A model generated the notes under the pieces. It searched no databases. It worked only from the letters and a program-made list of their open reading frames with translations, and was not told the DNA's origin. Source: Geodermatophilus siccatus (lineage in GTDB: Bacteria > Actinomycetota > Actinomycetes > Mycobacteriales > Geodermatophilaceae). Taken from it: 64,000 nt of DNA. Location: NCBI RefSeq assembly GCF_900103785.1, contig NZ_FNHE01000002.1, positions 1-64,000 of the forward strand, written 5' to 3'. Shown here one piece after another: positions 25,309 to 34,927 of this stretch (position 1 is its first letter; each line of letters opens with the position of its first letter). The position numbers and the translations under genes were made by a program.

Positions 25309-26784
25309 GTGAGCGAGCACGCTTCGTTTGACCAGCACGCGTCCATCTACGACGAGAGCGACACCGGCAGCGGTCGCAGCGCGGTGCGGATCGCGTCCGT
25401 GGCCGCGCTGGGCGGCTTCCTCTTCGGCTACGACAGCGCGGTGATCAACGGTGCCGTCGCCGCCGTCGAGGACCGGTTCAACGCGGCCCCCGGCCCACTG
25501 GGCTTCGCCGTGGCCTCGGCCCTGCTCGGCGCCGCGGCCGGTGCCCTGACCGCCGGGAGGTTCGCCGACCGCTTCGGCCGGCTGTTCACCATGAAGGTGG
25601 CCGCGGTGCTGTTCTTCGTCAGCGCGCTGATCACCGGGTTCGCGCCCAACCTGGTGGTCCTGGTCCTCGGCCGGATCGTCGGCGGCGTGGGCGTCGGCGT
25701 CGCGTCGGTGATCGCTCCGGCCTACATCGCCGAGGTCGCCCCGGCGCGGATCCGTGGTCGTCTGGGCTCGCTGCAGCAGCTGGCCATCGTCACCGGCATC
25801 TTCTTGTCCCTGCTGGTCGACTACCTCTTCGCGGCCGGGGCGGGCGGGTCCCGGGAGGAGTTCTGGTTCGGCCTCGAGGCGTGGCGCTGGATGTTCCTCG
25901 CCATGGCCGTGCCGGCCGTGCTGTACGGCGTGCTGACCCTGACCATCCCGGAGTCCCCGCGCTACCTCATCGCCACCCACCGGATCCCCGAGGCGCGGCG
26001 GATCCTCAGCACCCTGCTGGGGGAGCGCGGCATCGACATCAAGATCAACCGGATCCGGGAGACCATGCAGCGCGAGAAGCCGCCGTCGTGGGCCGACCTG
26101 CGCGCCCCGCGGACCGGGCTGCTGCCGATCGTCTGGGTCGGCCTCGGGCTGTCGGTCTTCCAGCAGTTCGTCGGGATCAACGTCATCTTCTACTACTCGA
26201 ACATCCTCTGGGAGGCCGTCGGTTTCAGCGAGAACGACGCCTTCGTCATCACCGTCATCACCTCCGTGGTGAACATCGCGACCACCCTCATCGCGATCGC
26301 CACGGTCGACCGCTTCGGCCGCAAGCCGCTGCTGCTCATCGGCTCGGTCGGCATGGCCGTCACGCTCGGCACCCTGACGGTCATCTTCGGGACCGCACCG
26401 CTCAACGCCGAGGGCAACCCGGTGCTCTCGGGTGCGACCGGCCCGATCGCGCTGCTCGCGGCGAACCTGTTCGTCGTCGCGTTCGGCATGTCCTGGGGGC
26501 CGGTGGTCTGGGTGCTGCTGGGCGAGAAGTTCCCGAACCGGATCCGCGCCGCGGCGCTGGCCTTCGCCGCAGGCGGCCAGTGGGTGGCCAACTGGCTGAT
26601 CACGGTGAGCTTCCCGGTGCTGAGCGACGCGTCCCTCGGCCTGGCCTACGGCTTCTACACCGTGTGCGCGGTGCTGTCCTTCGTCTTCGTGCTCCGCTGG
26701 GTGCGGGAGACCAAGGGCGTCGAGCTGGAGGAGATGCACGCCGACGCCGGGGCGGTCCGTGGCGGTGCTGGTCACTCCGGCTGA
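25309..26784 (+). CDS. Sugar porter family MFS transporter
   Basis: This is a 491-residue protein with twelve predicted membrane segments. Sugar-porter motifs are visible: GRFADRFGR after helix 2, PESPRYLIATHR after helix 6, and QQFVGINVIFYYSNILWE in helix 7, where the QQ-x-x-G-x-N residues contact the sugar. FPNRIRAAA and the final RETKGVELEEM are also typical. It should be a proton symporter for glucose, galactose or a pentose. GTG 25309 has GGAGG upstream. It follows glucokinase, so glucose is the most likely substrate. Confidence 0.88.
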   Translation: MSEHASFDQHASIYDESDTGSGRSAVRIASVAALGGFLFGYDSAVINGAVAAVEDRFNAAPGPLGFAVASALLGAAAGALTAGRFADRFGRLFTMKVAAVLFFVSALITGFAPNLVVLVLGRIVGGVGVGVASVIAPAYIAEVAPARIRGRLGSLQQLAIVTGIFLSLLVDYLFAAGAGGSREEFWFGLEAWRWMFLAMAVPAVLYGVLTLTIPESPRYLIATHRIPEARRILSTLLGERGIDIKINRIRETMQREKPPSWADLRAPRTGLLPIVWVGLGLSVFQQFVGINVIFYYSNILWEAVGFSENDAFVITVITSVVNIATTLIAIATVDRFGRKPLLLIGSVGMAVTLGTLTVIFGTAPLNAEGNPVLSGATGPIALLAANLFVVAFGMSWGPVVWVLLGEKFPNRIRAAALAFAAGGQWVANWLITVSFPVLSDASLGLAYGFYTVCAVLSFVFVLRWVRETKGVELEEMHADAGAVRGGAGHSG

Positions 26785-26888
26785 CGGCCGTTCCCGCGCT
26801 CGTCGCCCCGCACGCGCGCGGACCCTGGCCCGGCGGCAGGTCGGGTTCCTAGACTCCCCCCGTAGGTCGACAGGTGGAGGTCGATCAC

Positions 26889-27356
26889 ATGCGCAGGTAT
26901 CTCGTCGTCGCGAACCAGACCCTCGGTGGGCGGGAACTCCAGGAGGAGATCCGCAAGCGTGCGGTGGCGGGTGAGTCCTCGTTCTACGTGCTCGTGCCCA
27001 ACACCCGCGCCGCCCACTACCACGTCGTGCCTGCGGCCGGTGGCGTCGTGCCCATGCCGAGCATGGCCACGGGCTACGGCGGGCCCGAGACCGACGAGGA
27101 GGCGACCGAGGAGGCCCGGGAGCGACTGTCCCGGATGCTGGCCGGCCTCGCCGAGTCGGGAGTCGAGGCCGAGGGGCATCTCGGCAGCCCTCAGCCGCTG
27201 GCGGCCATCGAGGAGGCCCTCAGGGACCACGACTTCGACGAGGTCATCGTGGCGACCCTGCCCAAGCGGGTCTCGCGCTGGCTCGGATCGGACGTCCCGC
27301 ACCAGGTCGAGCGCCGCTTCGGTCTGCCGGTCACCACGGTCGTCAGCCGGGCCTGA
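26889..27356 (+). CDS. Small UspA-fold-like protein
   Basis: The protein has 155 residues and starts MRRYLVVANQTLGGRELQEE with GGAGG eight bases upstream. The end FDEVIVATLPKRVSRWLGSD, then RRFGLPVTTVVSRA, resembles the last strand of universal-stress-like alpha/beta proteins. The ATP-binding G-x2-G-x9-G-S/T motif is missing, so it would belong to the non-nucleotide-binding branch. Position after the sugar porter suggests only loose association. No specific function is claimed. Confidence 0.65.
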   Translation: MRRYLVVANQTLGGRELQEEIRKRAVAGESSFYVLVPNTRAAHYHVVPAAGGVVPMPSMATGYGGPETDEEATEEARERLSRMLAGLAESGVEAEGHLGSPQPLAAIEEALRDHDFDEVIVATLPKRVSRWLGSDVPHQVERRFGLPVTTVVSRA

Positions 27357-28172
27357 CCGGACGACTCCGGGGCGGGCGGCGCCATCACCACCACCGGAGC
27401 GATCGGAGGAACGACCGCCCTCACCGCCTGCCGTGCGGGGCATCACCTCCCTCCTCGCGGTGACCGACGCCCGACGGGGAGATGCGGCACCTCCCCGGTC
27501 AGCCGGCGCGCAGCGTCGAGCCGCAGGGGCCCTCGACGAGTCGGCCGTGTGGCGACCACCGACGAGCACCGTCGATCCCTGGCACCGACCCGGCGTCGGG
27601 CGACGAGCTGCTCCTGAGCCGACCCGGACCGGCATCGTCGGCCGACGGTCGGTGGTGGTGACCGGATCGACTCGCGGGGTGGAGGTCTGCGTGCCGCTGG
27701 GGGCCCCCTCGATCGGGACGGCAGGCGGCGCACCGCGGCCCTCCACCGGACCACCACGGACGACGACGAGGCCGATGCGCGGGCGTGGGCCGAGAAGGCA
27801 CTCGCGTCACCCGTCAGCGGATCAGGAACGCCCACAATTGGCCGATGTGCCGCAACCCCGGGATGCTGTCGCCGGAGCTGGGGCAGCAAGGGGGTGACCG
27901 TGGATCTGCGCAGTCGTCCGCGGGCCCTGCCCGTTCCGGTGCGGCGCCGAGCCGCCTACCTCCGGCGGCCACCTGCACCACGGCCTCCGCGGGGGCCGTG
28001 CCCCGTGTCCGGCGCCGGGCCCCTGGCCTCCCCGGTCGCCCCTCGCGCCGCCGCTGCACCAGTCCCGCACGCTGAGCCGGCCGCCCGTGAGCGACCGGCC
28101 GGCTCGATCGCCGGGGGCTCCCGCCCCTCGGCCGGAGACATCCGCAACCTCCACACGCAGAGGGGATGAGCC
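27357..28172. other. 816-bp stretch with no supportable gene
   Basis: All frames give low-complexity Arg/Pro/Ser-rich translations with no recognisable domain and no ribosome binding site-start combination that leads anywhere. It ends at the TTG start of the MHS transporter (AGGGGATGAGCC before it). It may be regulatory or decayed sequence. Confidence 0.45.
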
Positions 28173-29537
28173 TTGTCCAGGTCTCACCAGGAAGCCGCTG
28201 TCCCGCCGGCGTCGCGCACGTCCATCGTCAAGGTCGTCGGCGCCAGCCTCGTCGGGACGACCGTGGAGTGGTACGACTTCTTCCTCTACGGCTCGGCCGC
28301 CGCGCTGGTCTTCAACACGCTGTTCTTCCCCGACTTCGACCCGCTCGTCGGCACGCTGCTCGCGTTCGCCACGTATGCCGTGGGCTTCGCGGCCCGGCCG
28401 ATCGGGGGCATCGTCTTCGGGCACTTCGGCGACAAGGTCGGCCGCAAGCAGATGCTGGTCATCACGCTGATGCTGATGGGCGGCGCGACGTTCCTCATCG
28501 GCCTGCTGCCGACCTACGGGGCGATCGGCGTCTGGGCGCCGATCCTGCTGATCCTGCTCCGGCTGGTGCAGGGCTTCGCCCTCGGCGGCGAGTGGGGCGG
28601 GGCGGTGCTCATGGCCGCCGAGTACGGCACGCCGGAGCGACGCGGGTACTGGGCCTCCTGGCCCCAGGCCGGTGCGCCGGCGGGCAACCTCCTCGCCGTC
28701 GCCGTCCTCGCGCTGGTCTCCGCGTTCACCACCGACCAGCAGTTCGAGTCCTGGGGCTGGCGCATCCCGTTCCTGCTCAGCGCGGTGCTGGTGGGCGTGG
28801 GTCTCTGGATCCGGGTCTCGATCGAGGAGTCGCCGGTCTTCCGGGCCGCCCGGGAGCAGTCCGCCAAGGCCGAGGAGGCGCCCAAGCTGCCCGTGGTGCA
28901 GGTGCTCAAGGAGTACCCGCGGGAGATCATCCTGGCCATCGGCGCCCGCCTGGCGGAGAACATCGGCTACTACATCTTCACCGCCTTCGCGCTGGCCTAC
29001 GCCACCGGTGAGGCGGGCGTCTCACGGGGCACGGCGCTGAACGCGGCGCTCATCGCCTCCGCGGTCCACTTCGCGGCCATCCCCGCGATGGGGGCGGCGT
29101 CCGACCGGTTCGGCCGCCGCCCGGTCTACCTGGTCGGGGCCGTGGGCGTCGGGGTGTGGGGCTTCGTCTTCTTCGCCCTGTACGACTCGCAGTCGTTCCT
29201 GCTGCTCGCGCTCGCCGGCACGATCGGCCTGGTCCTCCACGGAGCGATGTACGGGCCGCAGGCGTCCTTCTTCTCCGAGCTGTTCTCCACCCAGGTGCGC
29301 TACAGCGGCCTGTCGGTGGCCGGTCAGGTGTCCTCGATCGTGGCGGGCAGCCTGGCGCCGATCATCGCCACGGCGCTGCTGCTGGAGTACGGCAGTTCCC
29401 TGCCGATCTCGCTGTACCTCGCCGGTGCCGCGGTCCTCACGGTGATCGCCGTCGTGCTCAGCCGGGAGACCGCGCACAGCGACCTGACGCGGGACCCCGC
29501 CGCCGATCGGGCGCCGGCCGGCGCCGGCCGGCGCTGA
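28173..29537 (+). CDS. MHS-family MFS transporter (metabolite:H+ symporter)
   Basis: The protein has 454 residues and twelve membrane segments. The N-terminal [20 protein letters not shown] is the hallmark of the MHS branch (ProP, ShiA, KgtP), with [12 protein letters not shown] between helices 2 and 3 and [16 protein letters not shown] in helix 4. These carriers import organic acids, betaines or shikimate with protons. The start is a TTG at 28173. The adjacent CoA-transferase gene starts 13 bp downstream, so the pair probably imports and activates one carboxylic acid. The last codons form a short GCCGGC-rich repeat tract. Confidence 0.87.
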   Translation: MSRSHQEAAVPPASRTSIVKVVGASLVGTTVEWYDFFLYGSAAALVFNTLFFPDFDPLVGTLLAFATYAVGFAARPIGGIVFGHFGDKVGRKQMLVITLMLMGGATFLIGLLPTYGAIGVWAPILLILLRLVQGFALGGEWGGAVLMAAEYGTPERRGYWASWPQAGAPAGNLLAVAVLALVSAFTTDQQFESWGWRIPFLLSAVLVGVGLWIRVSIEESPVFRAAREQSAKAEEAPKLPVVQVLKEYPREIILAIGARLAENIGYYIFTAFALAYATGEAGVSRGTALNAALIASAVHFAAIPAMGAASDRFGRRPVYLVGAVGVGVWGFVFFALYDSQSFLLLALAGTIGLVLHGAMYGPQASFFSELFSTQVRYSGLSVAGQVSSIVAGSLAPIIATALLLEYGSSLPISLYLAGAAVLTVIAVVLSRETAHSDLTRDPAADRAPAGAGRR

Positions 29538-29550
29538 GCCCCGCCGTCCG

Positions 29551-31452
29551 GTGCGGCGCAACAAGGTCATCTCGGCCGACGCCGCGGCGCAGATCGTCCT
29601 CGACGGCGACACCGTCGCCACCGGCGGGTTCGTCGGCGTCGGGTTCGCCGAGGAGCTGGCGCTCGCGCTGGAACGGCGGTTCCAGGCCACCGGCTCGCCG
29701 CGGGACCTCACCCTGGTCTACGCGGCGGGCCAGGGCGACGGCGGCACACGCGGGCTGAACCACTTCGGTGCCGAGGGCATGGTGCGCCGGGTCATCGGCG
29801 GGCACTGGGGGCTCGTGCCGAGCCTCGGCGCGCTGGCCCTCGACGACCGCATCGAGGCGTACTGCTGGCCGCAGGGGGTGATCAGCCACCTGTTCCGGGA
29901 GGTCGCCGGCGGGCGCCCGGGTGTGGTGACCAAGGTCGGGCTCGGCACGTTCGTCGATCCGCGCCACGGGGGCGGCCGGATGAACGAGTGCACCACGGAG
30001 CAACTGGTCGAGCTGGTGACGCTGCGCGGGGAGGAGCACCTGTTCTTCCCCGCGCAGCCGGTGCACGTGGCCCTGTTGCGCGGGACGACGGCCGACCCCG
30101 AGGGCAACATCACCATGGAGCGGGAGGCGCTCACCCTCGAGGTGCTGTCGATGGCGCAGGCGGCCAAGAACTCCGGCGGAGTGGTGATCGTGCAGGTCGA
30201 GCGGGTCACCGAGCACCGGACGCTGAGCCCGCGGGAGGTGAGGGTCCCCGGCATCCTGGTCGACGCGGTCGTCGTCGCGCAGCCCGGCCACCACGGTCAG
30301 ACCTTCGCCGAGGCCTACAACCCCGCCTACACGGGGGAGATCACCGCGCCCAGCACCGGGCTGGCCCCGATGCCCCTCGACGCGCGCAAGGTGATCGCCC
30401 GTCGCGCCGCGATGTTCCTGTCGACGAACGCCGTGGTGAACCTCGGGATCGGCATCCCCGAGGGGGTGGCGGCGGTGGCTGCCGAGGAGCGGATCCTCGA
30501 CCTGATCACGCTGACCGTCGAGCCCGGCGGTGTCGGCGGCATCCCGGCCGGCGGGCTGAGCTTCGGCGCCGTCGCCAACCCGCAGGCGATCATCGACCAG
30601 CCGTACCAGTTCGACTTCTACGACGGCGGCGGGCTGGACCAGGCGTTCCTGGGCATGGCCGAGGCCGATGCGGAGGGGAACGTCAACGTCAGCCGGTTCG
30701 GTCGCCGGGTCGCCGGTGCGGGCGGCTTCATCAACATCAGCCAGAACGCCAAGGCGGTCTTCTTCCTCGGCACGTTCACCGCCCGCTCGCGGGTGGCGGT
30801 GCGGGACGGCGCGCTGGTCGTCGACGACACCGGCGCGGTCGCGAAGTTCCGCGACCGGGTCGGGCAGGTGACCTTCAACGGGCGCCTGGCAGCGGAGCGG
30901 GGGCAGTCCGTCCACTACGTGACGGAGCGGTGCGTCCTGCGGCTGACCCAGCGGGGCCTCGAGCTGGTCGAGGTCGCCCCGGGCGTCGACGTGGAACGGG
31001 ACGTGCTGGCCCACATGGACGTCGCTCCCGTCATCGGCGACGACCTGTGCGCGATGGACGCAGCGATCTTCCGCGACCGGCCGATGGGGCTGCGCGACCG
31101 ACCTCCCGTCGCCATGGCGGAGCGCTTCCGGTTCGACGCGGCCACCGACACCGTCTACGTCAACTTCGAGGGGCTGCGGCTGGCAACGGCGCAGGACGCC
31201 GACGACCTGGCCCGGGAGCTCGACCGCCGCTTCTCCGCGCTCGACCGGCGGGTGCACGTCGTCGTCAACTACGACAACTTCGACCTCGGCCCGGACGCGG
31301 CGGATCCCTTCTTCGCCATGGTCAGGCGCAACGAGGAGCGCTTCTTCCTCTCCTCCACCCGCTACTCGACGAACGCGTTCTTCCGCCGCCAGTTGGGCCG
31401 GGAGTTCACCGAGCACGATCTCTACGCCAACTTCAGCGAGCACCCTCGCTGA
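29551..31452 (+). CDS. Acyl-CoA:acetate/3-ketoacid CoA-transferase (family I, fused alpha-beta)
   Basis: The protein has 633 residues. Both halves of a family I CoA-transferase are on one chain, as in propionate CoA-transferase and YdiF. The alpha half has [20 protein letters not shown] and the oxyanion loop [18 protein letters not shown]. The beta half has [20 protein letters not shown] and [19 protein letters not shown], in which the Glu of TVEPG is the expected catalytic residue that forms the acyl-CoA thioester. A C-terminal block ([20 protein letters not shown], then [12 protein letters not shown]) extends past the usual ~520 residues; similar tails occur in several bacterial members. 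GTG 29551 has only a weak ribosome binding site, so translation may depend on the transporter gene. Confidence 0.85.
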   Translation: MRRNKVISADAAAQIVLDGDTVATGGFVGVGFAEELALALERRFQATGSPRDLTLVYAAGQGDGGTRGLNHFGAEGMVRRVIGGHWGLVPSLGALALDDRIEAYCWPQGVISHLFREVAGGRPGVVTKVGLGTFVDPRHGGGRMNECTTEQLVELVTLRGEEHLFFPAQPVHVALLRGTTADPEGNITMEREALTLEVLSMAQAAKNSGGVVIVQVERVTEHRTLSPREVRVPGILVDAVVVAQPGHHGQTFAEAYNPAYTGEITAPSTGLAPMPLDARKVIARRAAMFLSTNAVVNLGIGIPEGVAAVAAEERILDLITLTVEPGGVGGIPAGGLSFGAVANPQAIIDQPYQFDFYDGGGLDQAFLGMAEADAEGNVNVSRFGRRVAGAGGFINISQNAKAVFFLGTFTARSRVAVRDGALVVDDTGAVAKFRDRVGQVTFNGRLAAERGQSVHYVTERCVLRLTQRGLELVEVAPGVDVERDVLAHMDVAPVIGDDLCAMDAAIFRDRPMGLRDRPPVAMAERFRFDAATDTVYVNFEGLRLATAQDADDLARELDRRFSALDRRVHVVVNYDNFDLGPDAADPFFAMVRRNEERFFLSSTRYSTNAFFRRQLGREFTEHDLYANFSEHPR

Positions 31453-31492
31453 GCGCGTTCCTCGACCACCGTGGTCACGCCCGGAGCACCAC

Positions 31493-31533
31493 CTGACGGG
31501 GACGCGTCGGCACCACTGACGGGGACGCGTCGG
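31493..31533 (+). repeat. Direct repeat of 18 bp (CTGACGGGGACGCGTCGG, two copies)
   Basis: Copies lie at 31493-31510 and 31516-31533, after the CoA-transferase gene. A perfect small inverted repeat GACCAC-C-GTGGTC precedes them near 31463. They may be part of a terminator region for two convergent genes. Confidence 0.6.
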
Positions 31534-31690
31534 CCGGGCGTCACCGGCCGCCGCGGCGGCGCCAGGCCATCCTGGTCATCGCCGCCATCGTGCTGCGGCT
31601 CCGCGTGGATCGGCAGGACGGCCCTGGTAGGGCACGGCGGCCGACGCAGTGGTCCGCTCCGGGGCGCCGGTCGAGGTCGTGGGTGGGGAG

Positions 31691-32476
31691 TCAGGGTGGG
31701 GTCGGCCTCAGCGCGGTGACCGCGGCGGGGAACACGTCCCGCACGAGCTCATGAGCGGCATCACCAGGGCACGTGGTGCGGGACATGTCCCGGTGTCCCG
31801 CGATCGTCGTGGTCGTCACCGTGGTACCGACCGGCCAGCGGTCGGACCCGCGGGACACGAAGGTGGTCGTGGCCCCCGGCGCGGTCTCGATGCCATAGGT
31901 GTCCGCGAGCGCTGCCAGCAGGGCCGTCATGGAGCTCCGAGCTGCCGGAGTCGGAGCCTCGACCTGGTGGTTGCCGATGAAGCAGCACAACTGGGCGAAC
32001 CCCTCGCTGCCACCGGTGGCATCGGCCATCACCGGACCGGCCAGGCTGCCGGTCCGGCCCTCCCACACCGTGCCGTACCGGTCGACGAAGAAGTTGTAGG
32101 CGACGTCCGGCCACCTCCTGTCCGGGCCGGTGTGGAACCAGTAGAAGCCGCGGAGCAGACCCGGCACGTCGCCGGGGTCGTAGTCGTTCGCCGAGGCGGT
32201 GTGGTGGACGAGCAGGAAGCGGGTGTCGCCTGGTCGCTCCTGCCGCAACGGACCCGTGGGGGCCAGACCTCGAGCCCAGTCGGCTCGCGGACGCACGTCG
32301 ACCCCCCTGAAGGGGGTTCGGGCCCGGGCCTCCTCAGGCATCACTGCGACGAGTGGGATCGCCAGAGCTGTCGCGGCCGAGCCGACGAGGAAGGCGCGTC
32401 GACCCAGGGCCTGTGGCGGCGCAGCGCCGGCGTCCCCAGCCGCCGGTACGCCTCGACACCGGTCCACCGTCCTCAC
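31691..32476 (-). CDS. Secreted N-acetylmuramoyl-L-alanine amidase (PGRP/amidase_2 domain)
   Basis: The protein has 261 residues. A Tat-type signal is visible: GRRAFLVGSAATALAIPLVA, then a cleavage-like EEARARTPF. The catalytic domain carries the zinc ligands in LLVHHTASANDY, AGHRDMSRTTCPGDAA, with Tyr in YNFFVDRYGTVWEGRTG. This is the fold that cuts the MurNAc-L-Ala bond in peptidoglycan. It should act outside the membrane on the cell's own or a competitor's wall. The GTG at 32476 was chosen over one at 32467; neither has a strong ribosome binding site. It lies convergent to the CoA-transferase and back-to-back with a NodB-type deacetylase. Confidence 0.85.
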   Translation of the reverse strand: MRTVDRCRGVPAAGDAGAAPPQALGRRAFLVGSAATALAIPLVAVMPEEARARTPFRGVDVRPRADWARGLAPTGPLRQERPGDTRFLLVHHTASANDYDPGDVPGLLRGFYWFHTGPDRRWPDVAYNFFVDRYGTVWEGRTGSLAGPVMADATGGSEGFAQLCCFIGNHQVEAPTPAARSSMTALLAALADTYGIETAPGATTTFVSRGSDRWPVGTTVTTTTIAGHRDMSRTTCPGDAAHELVRDVFPAAVTALRPTPP

Positions 32477-32969
32477 GGCTGCTCGGTGGGCGTGGCGCCG
32501 GCGAGCACCTCGACGGAGCCAGCACCGCTCACACCGCCCCGCACGGCGCAGGCGACGGCCCGGGTGGCGCAGGTCCACATCCCTGTCCCGCCCCCTCCTC
32601 TGCCACGAGGTGGGCCGACGACTGCGGCACGTCTGCATACCCGCTCCTTCCCCCGGCTCAACCTGTCGAGCGGAGCGGGACGGACCGGGGACGCCGAGGG
32701 CTCTCCAGGCGTCGCCGGTCCTCGCGTCCTCGACACAGGCCACGAGGGCCGTCCCGGACGTCCCTCCAGCCGGGACCTGGGGCACGCTGCCGAGCCTGCG
32801 GTGGGGGTTCCGGCGGGACGCCGCACCCCCGAGGCGCGCTCGCCCGGGAGGGGACCGCTGACCTCCGTCGGTCGTGCCGTTGGTCCTGGACGGGTCCGGG
32901 AGGTCGCAGCCGCTTGCCTGCGGCCCGGTCCCGCGATGTGCTGAACGCCCGGACGCCAGGGAGCAGACG
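32477..32969. other. Divergent intergenic region between amidase and NodB-type genes
   Basis: 493 bp with no gene that can be supported. Both promoters must be here. All frames are Pro/Arg/Gly-rich artefacts. Confidence 0.4.
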
Positions 32970-33839
32970 ATGACGACGTGCGTGCACGAGGATCCCCGGA
33001 CATCCGGCCGGTCGATGGCAGCCCCGGTGGACACGCCCCCGGCGCTGTCGGCGGCCTGCGGCGACGGCCCGGGGGACAGCACCGGGCGTGGTGCGGGGAG
33101 CGCTGCGCCGGCGTCGCCGTCCACCGGTACGACCCCGACCCCGGAGTCGACGACCGCGGACCCGTCGGCCGTCCCGGATCACCTGCGCGGCAAGGACGTC
33201 ACCGAGATCCCGACCGTGGACCGCGTCGTCGCGCTCACGTTCGATGCCGGTGCCGACTCGGCGGGCCTGCCGAGCATCCTCAGGACCCTCGCCGACCGGC
33301 AGGTGCCGGCGACCTTCTTCCTGACCGGACAGTGGGTCGGCAGCAACCCGCACGGCGTCGCGGTGATCCACGCGGACGGCCACCGCCTGGGCAACCACTC
33401 GATGACCCATCCCCACTTCCCCGCGCTGCCGGACCGGGCGATCCGGGACGAGGTGCAGGGCGCGGAGCAGCGGATCCTCGCCGCGGGAGCTGATCCCCGG
33501 CCACTGTTCCGCTTCCCGTTCGGGGACCGGGACGAGCGGACCATCGCCGCGGTCAACGACCTCGGGTACGTCGCCGTGCGGTGGACGGTGGACACGCTGG
33601 GATGGAAGGGCACGAGCGGCGGGATGAGCGCACAGGAGGTGGCGGACCGGGCGGTGGACGCCCTTCGACCCGGGGAGATCGTGCTGATGCACCTCGGGGC
33701 GAACCCGGACGACGGCACGACCCTGGATGCCGACGCGCTGCCCGACGTGATCGAGCGGATGCGTGCGGCCGGCTACGCCTTCGTGACCCTGGACGCGTTG
33801 CTCTCCACGGGGGATCGCCGTCGCCTCGCGGCCGGGTGA
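32970..33839 (+). CDS. NodB-type polysaccharide deacetylase
   Basis: The protein has 289 residues. The catalytic domain (residues ~90-285) shows motif 1 as VVALTFDAGADSAGL, motif 2 as LGNHSMTHPHFPALP and motif 3 as FRFPFGDRD. The second Asp of the usual TFDDG, a metal ligand, is Ala here (TFDAG), a variant also seen in some functional subfamilies. The His pair of motif 2 is intact. Expected activity is removal of acetyl groups from peptidoglycan or other GlcNAc polymers. The N-terminal ~80 residues are Ser/Thr/Pro-rich and lack a hydrophobic signal sequence, which is odd for an extracellular enzyme; a signal may have been lost through a frameshift or wrong start. ATG 32970 has GGGAG seven bases upstream. 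Confidence 0.82.
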   Translation: MTTCVHEDPRTSGRSMAAPVDTPPALSAACGDGPGDSTGRGAGSAAPASPSTGTTPTPESTTADPSAVPDHLRGKDVTEIPTVDRVVALTFDAGADSAGLPSILRTLADRQVPATFFLTGQWVGSNPHGVAVIHADGHRLGNHSMTHPHFPALPDRAIRDEVQGAEQRILAAGADPRPLFRFPFGDRDERTIAAVNDLGYVAVRWTVDTLGWKGTSGGMSAQEVADRAVDALRPGEIVLMHLGANPDDGTTLDADALPDVIERMRAAGYAFVTLDALLSTGDRRRLAAG

Positions 33840-33908
33840 CCCAGGGACTCCACGGGAGAGGTCGGCCGCGAACCCACGATCCACCGCCCGGCGTCGCCGA
33901 CCCGAGCG

Positions 33909-34226
33909 TCACCTCAGGCTGTCGATGGTCTCCGCGGAAGCGGCGTCCAGGTCCCACAGCGGCTCGAAGGTGATGTTCACCGCCGAGGCGTAGGTCTGGT
34001 TGTGGTGCGCCTGGTAGCGGCCGAACGCCTCGGGGTCGTCGACCTCGATCAGCACGTAACCGCCCCAGCCCGTGCCGTACGTCCGGTGGTGCGTCACCCC
34101 GCTGTCCACTCCGCCCCAGTTGCCCGAGCGGGCGAACGTCTCGAAGGCCTCCGCCCAGGCCGCGTCGATCTCGGACCGGGTCGCGCCGTCGCGGTAGGCG
34201 AAGCGCTGCAGGTACATCTGGCCCAT
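33909..34226 (-). CDS. Conserved small protein, ferredoxin-like fold suspected
   Basis: The 105-residue protein starts MGQMYLQRFAYRDGATRSEI behind GGAGG. The pattern (YLQRF strand, helix of ~20 residues, GGVDSGVTHHRTYGTGWGGY and VLIEVDDPEAFGRYQAHHNQ) resembles dimeric alpha-beta barrel/EthD-like proteins. I cannot name the family. It is 36 bp downstream of the SnoaL-like gene on the same strand, and both are small ligand-binding folds. Confidence 0.65.
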   Translation of the reverse strand: MGQMYLQRFAYRDGATRSEIDAAWAEAFETFARSGNWGGVDSGVTHHRTYGTGWGGYVLIEVDDPEAFGRYQAHHNQTYASAVNITFEPLWDLDAASAETIDSLR

Positions 34227-34262
34227 TCGAGGTCCCTCCTCTGTCACCGACGCCCGGTCCGG

Positions 34263-34640
34263 TCAGGACGGCGGCGTCTGGTCGGAGTTCCAGATGTCGA
34301 TCCCGTACCTCCACGTGCCGTCGGGTTGCCGCCGGTGGACGACGACGTACTTGCCGGTGTCGACGACCTGGTTCCCGGCAGTCAGCTCGTAGCGGCCTTC
34401 CTCGACGGCGAGGTCGCCCTGCTCCTCGAGGGACACCGTCGACAGGCTGCCCCCGGTGAGTCCCTGGCCGAGCGCGCCCTGCCAGAACCGCTCGATCGCC
34501 GCCCGGCCGCTCACCGCCTCGGACCCCGGTGCCAGCACCCGGCCGTCCTCTGCGTAGACCGAGGCGATCAGCCCGGGATCGCCCTTCTCCAGGCCCTGCA
34601 CGAAGGCGGCGTTGAGCGCGTCGATGTCGTTGCGCGCCAT
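34263..34640 (-). CDS. SnoaL/NTF2-like protein (DUF4440 type)
   Basis: The protein has 125 residues. ALNAAFVQGLEKGDPGLIAS, then YAEDGRVLAPGSEAVSGRAA and the ending DGTWRYGIDIWNSD are typical of YybH/DUF4440-like cone folds. GGGGAG precedes ATG 34640. These proteins bind or isomerise small molecules, but no substrate is indicated. It forms a two-gene unit with the small protein downstream. Confidence 0.72.
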   Translation of the reverse strand: MARNDIDALNAAFVQGLEKGDPGLIASVYAEDGRVLAPGSEAVSGRAAIERFWQGALGQGLTGGSLSTVSLEEQGDLAVEEGRYELTAGNQVVDTGKYVVVHRRQPDGTWRYGIDIWNSDQTPPS

Positions 34641-34927
34641 GGCTGCTCCCCTCTGCTGTGAGGGGTCCAGCGTCGGGAGGGCCAGTGACCCCGACAAGAC
34701 CCGCCCGCGCCCGGACACGCCCAGCACGGCAGGAGCGGACTCAGCGCAGCAGCGGACTCACCGGTGCACGAGGACGGTCGGCGACACGACGGGTGGACGG
34801 CGACGGCGCGCGTCGTCCACGGGTGGACGAGGTGCCGGAGGTCTCCTGCCCGGTCGCGCTGATCGCGGTCCTGCGTCTCCTGTGGACCGCTGGTGACGGT
34901 CGCGGGGCGCGACGGAGCGCCGCGCCG

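Noticed and set aside
27357-28172. Short open frames on both strands in the 816-bp gap
   Set aside because: None has a convincing start, domain or codon pattern; they look like the usual shadows of G+C-rich DNA.
29551-31452. C-terminal extension of the CoA-transferase as a novel fusion
   Set aside because: Similar tails with a VNYDNF-type segment occur, as I recall, in other bacterial family I transferases, so it was not listed as new.
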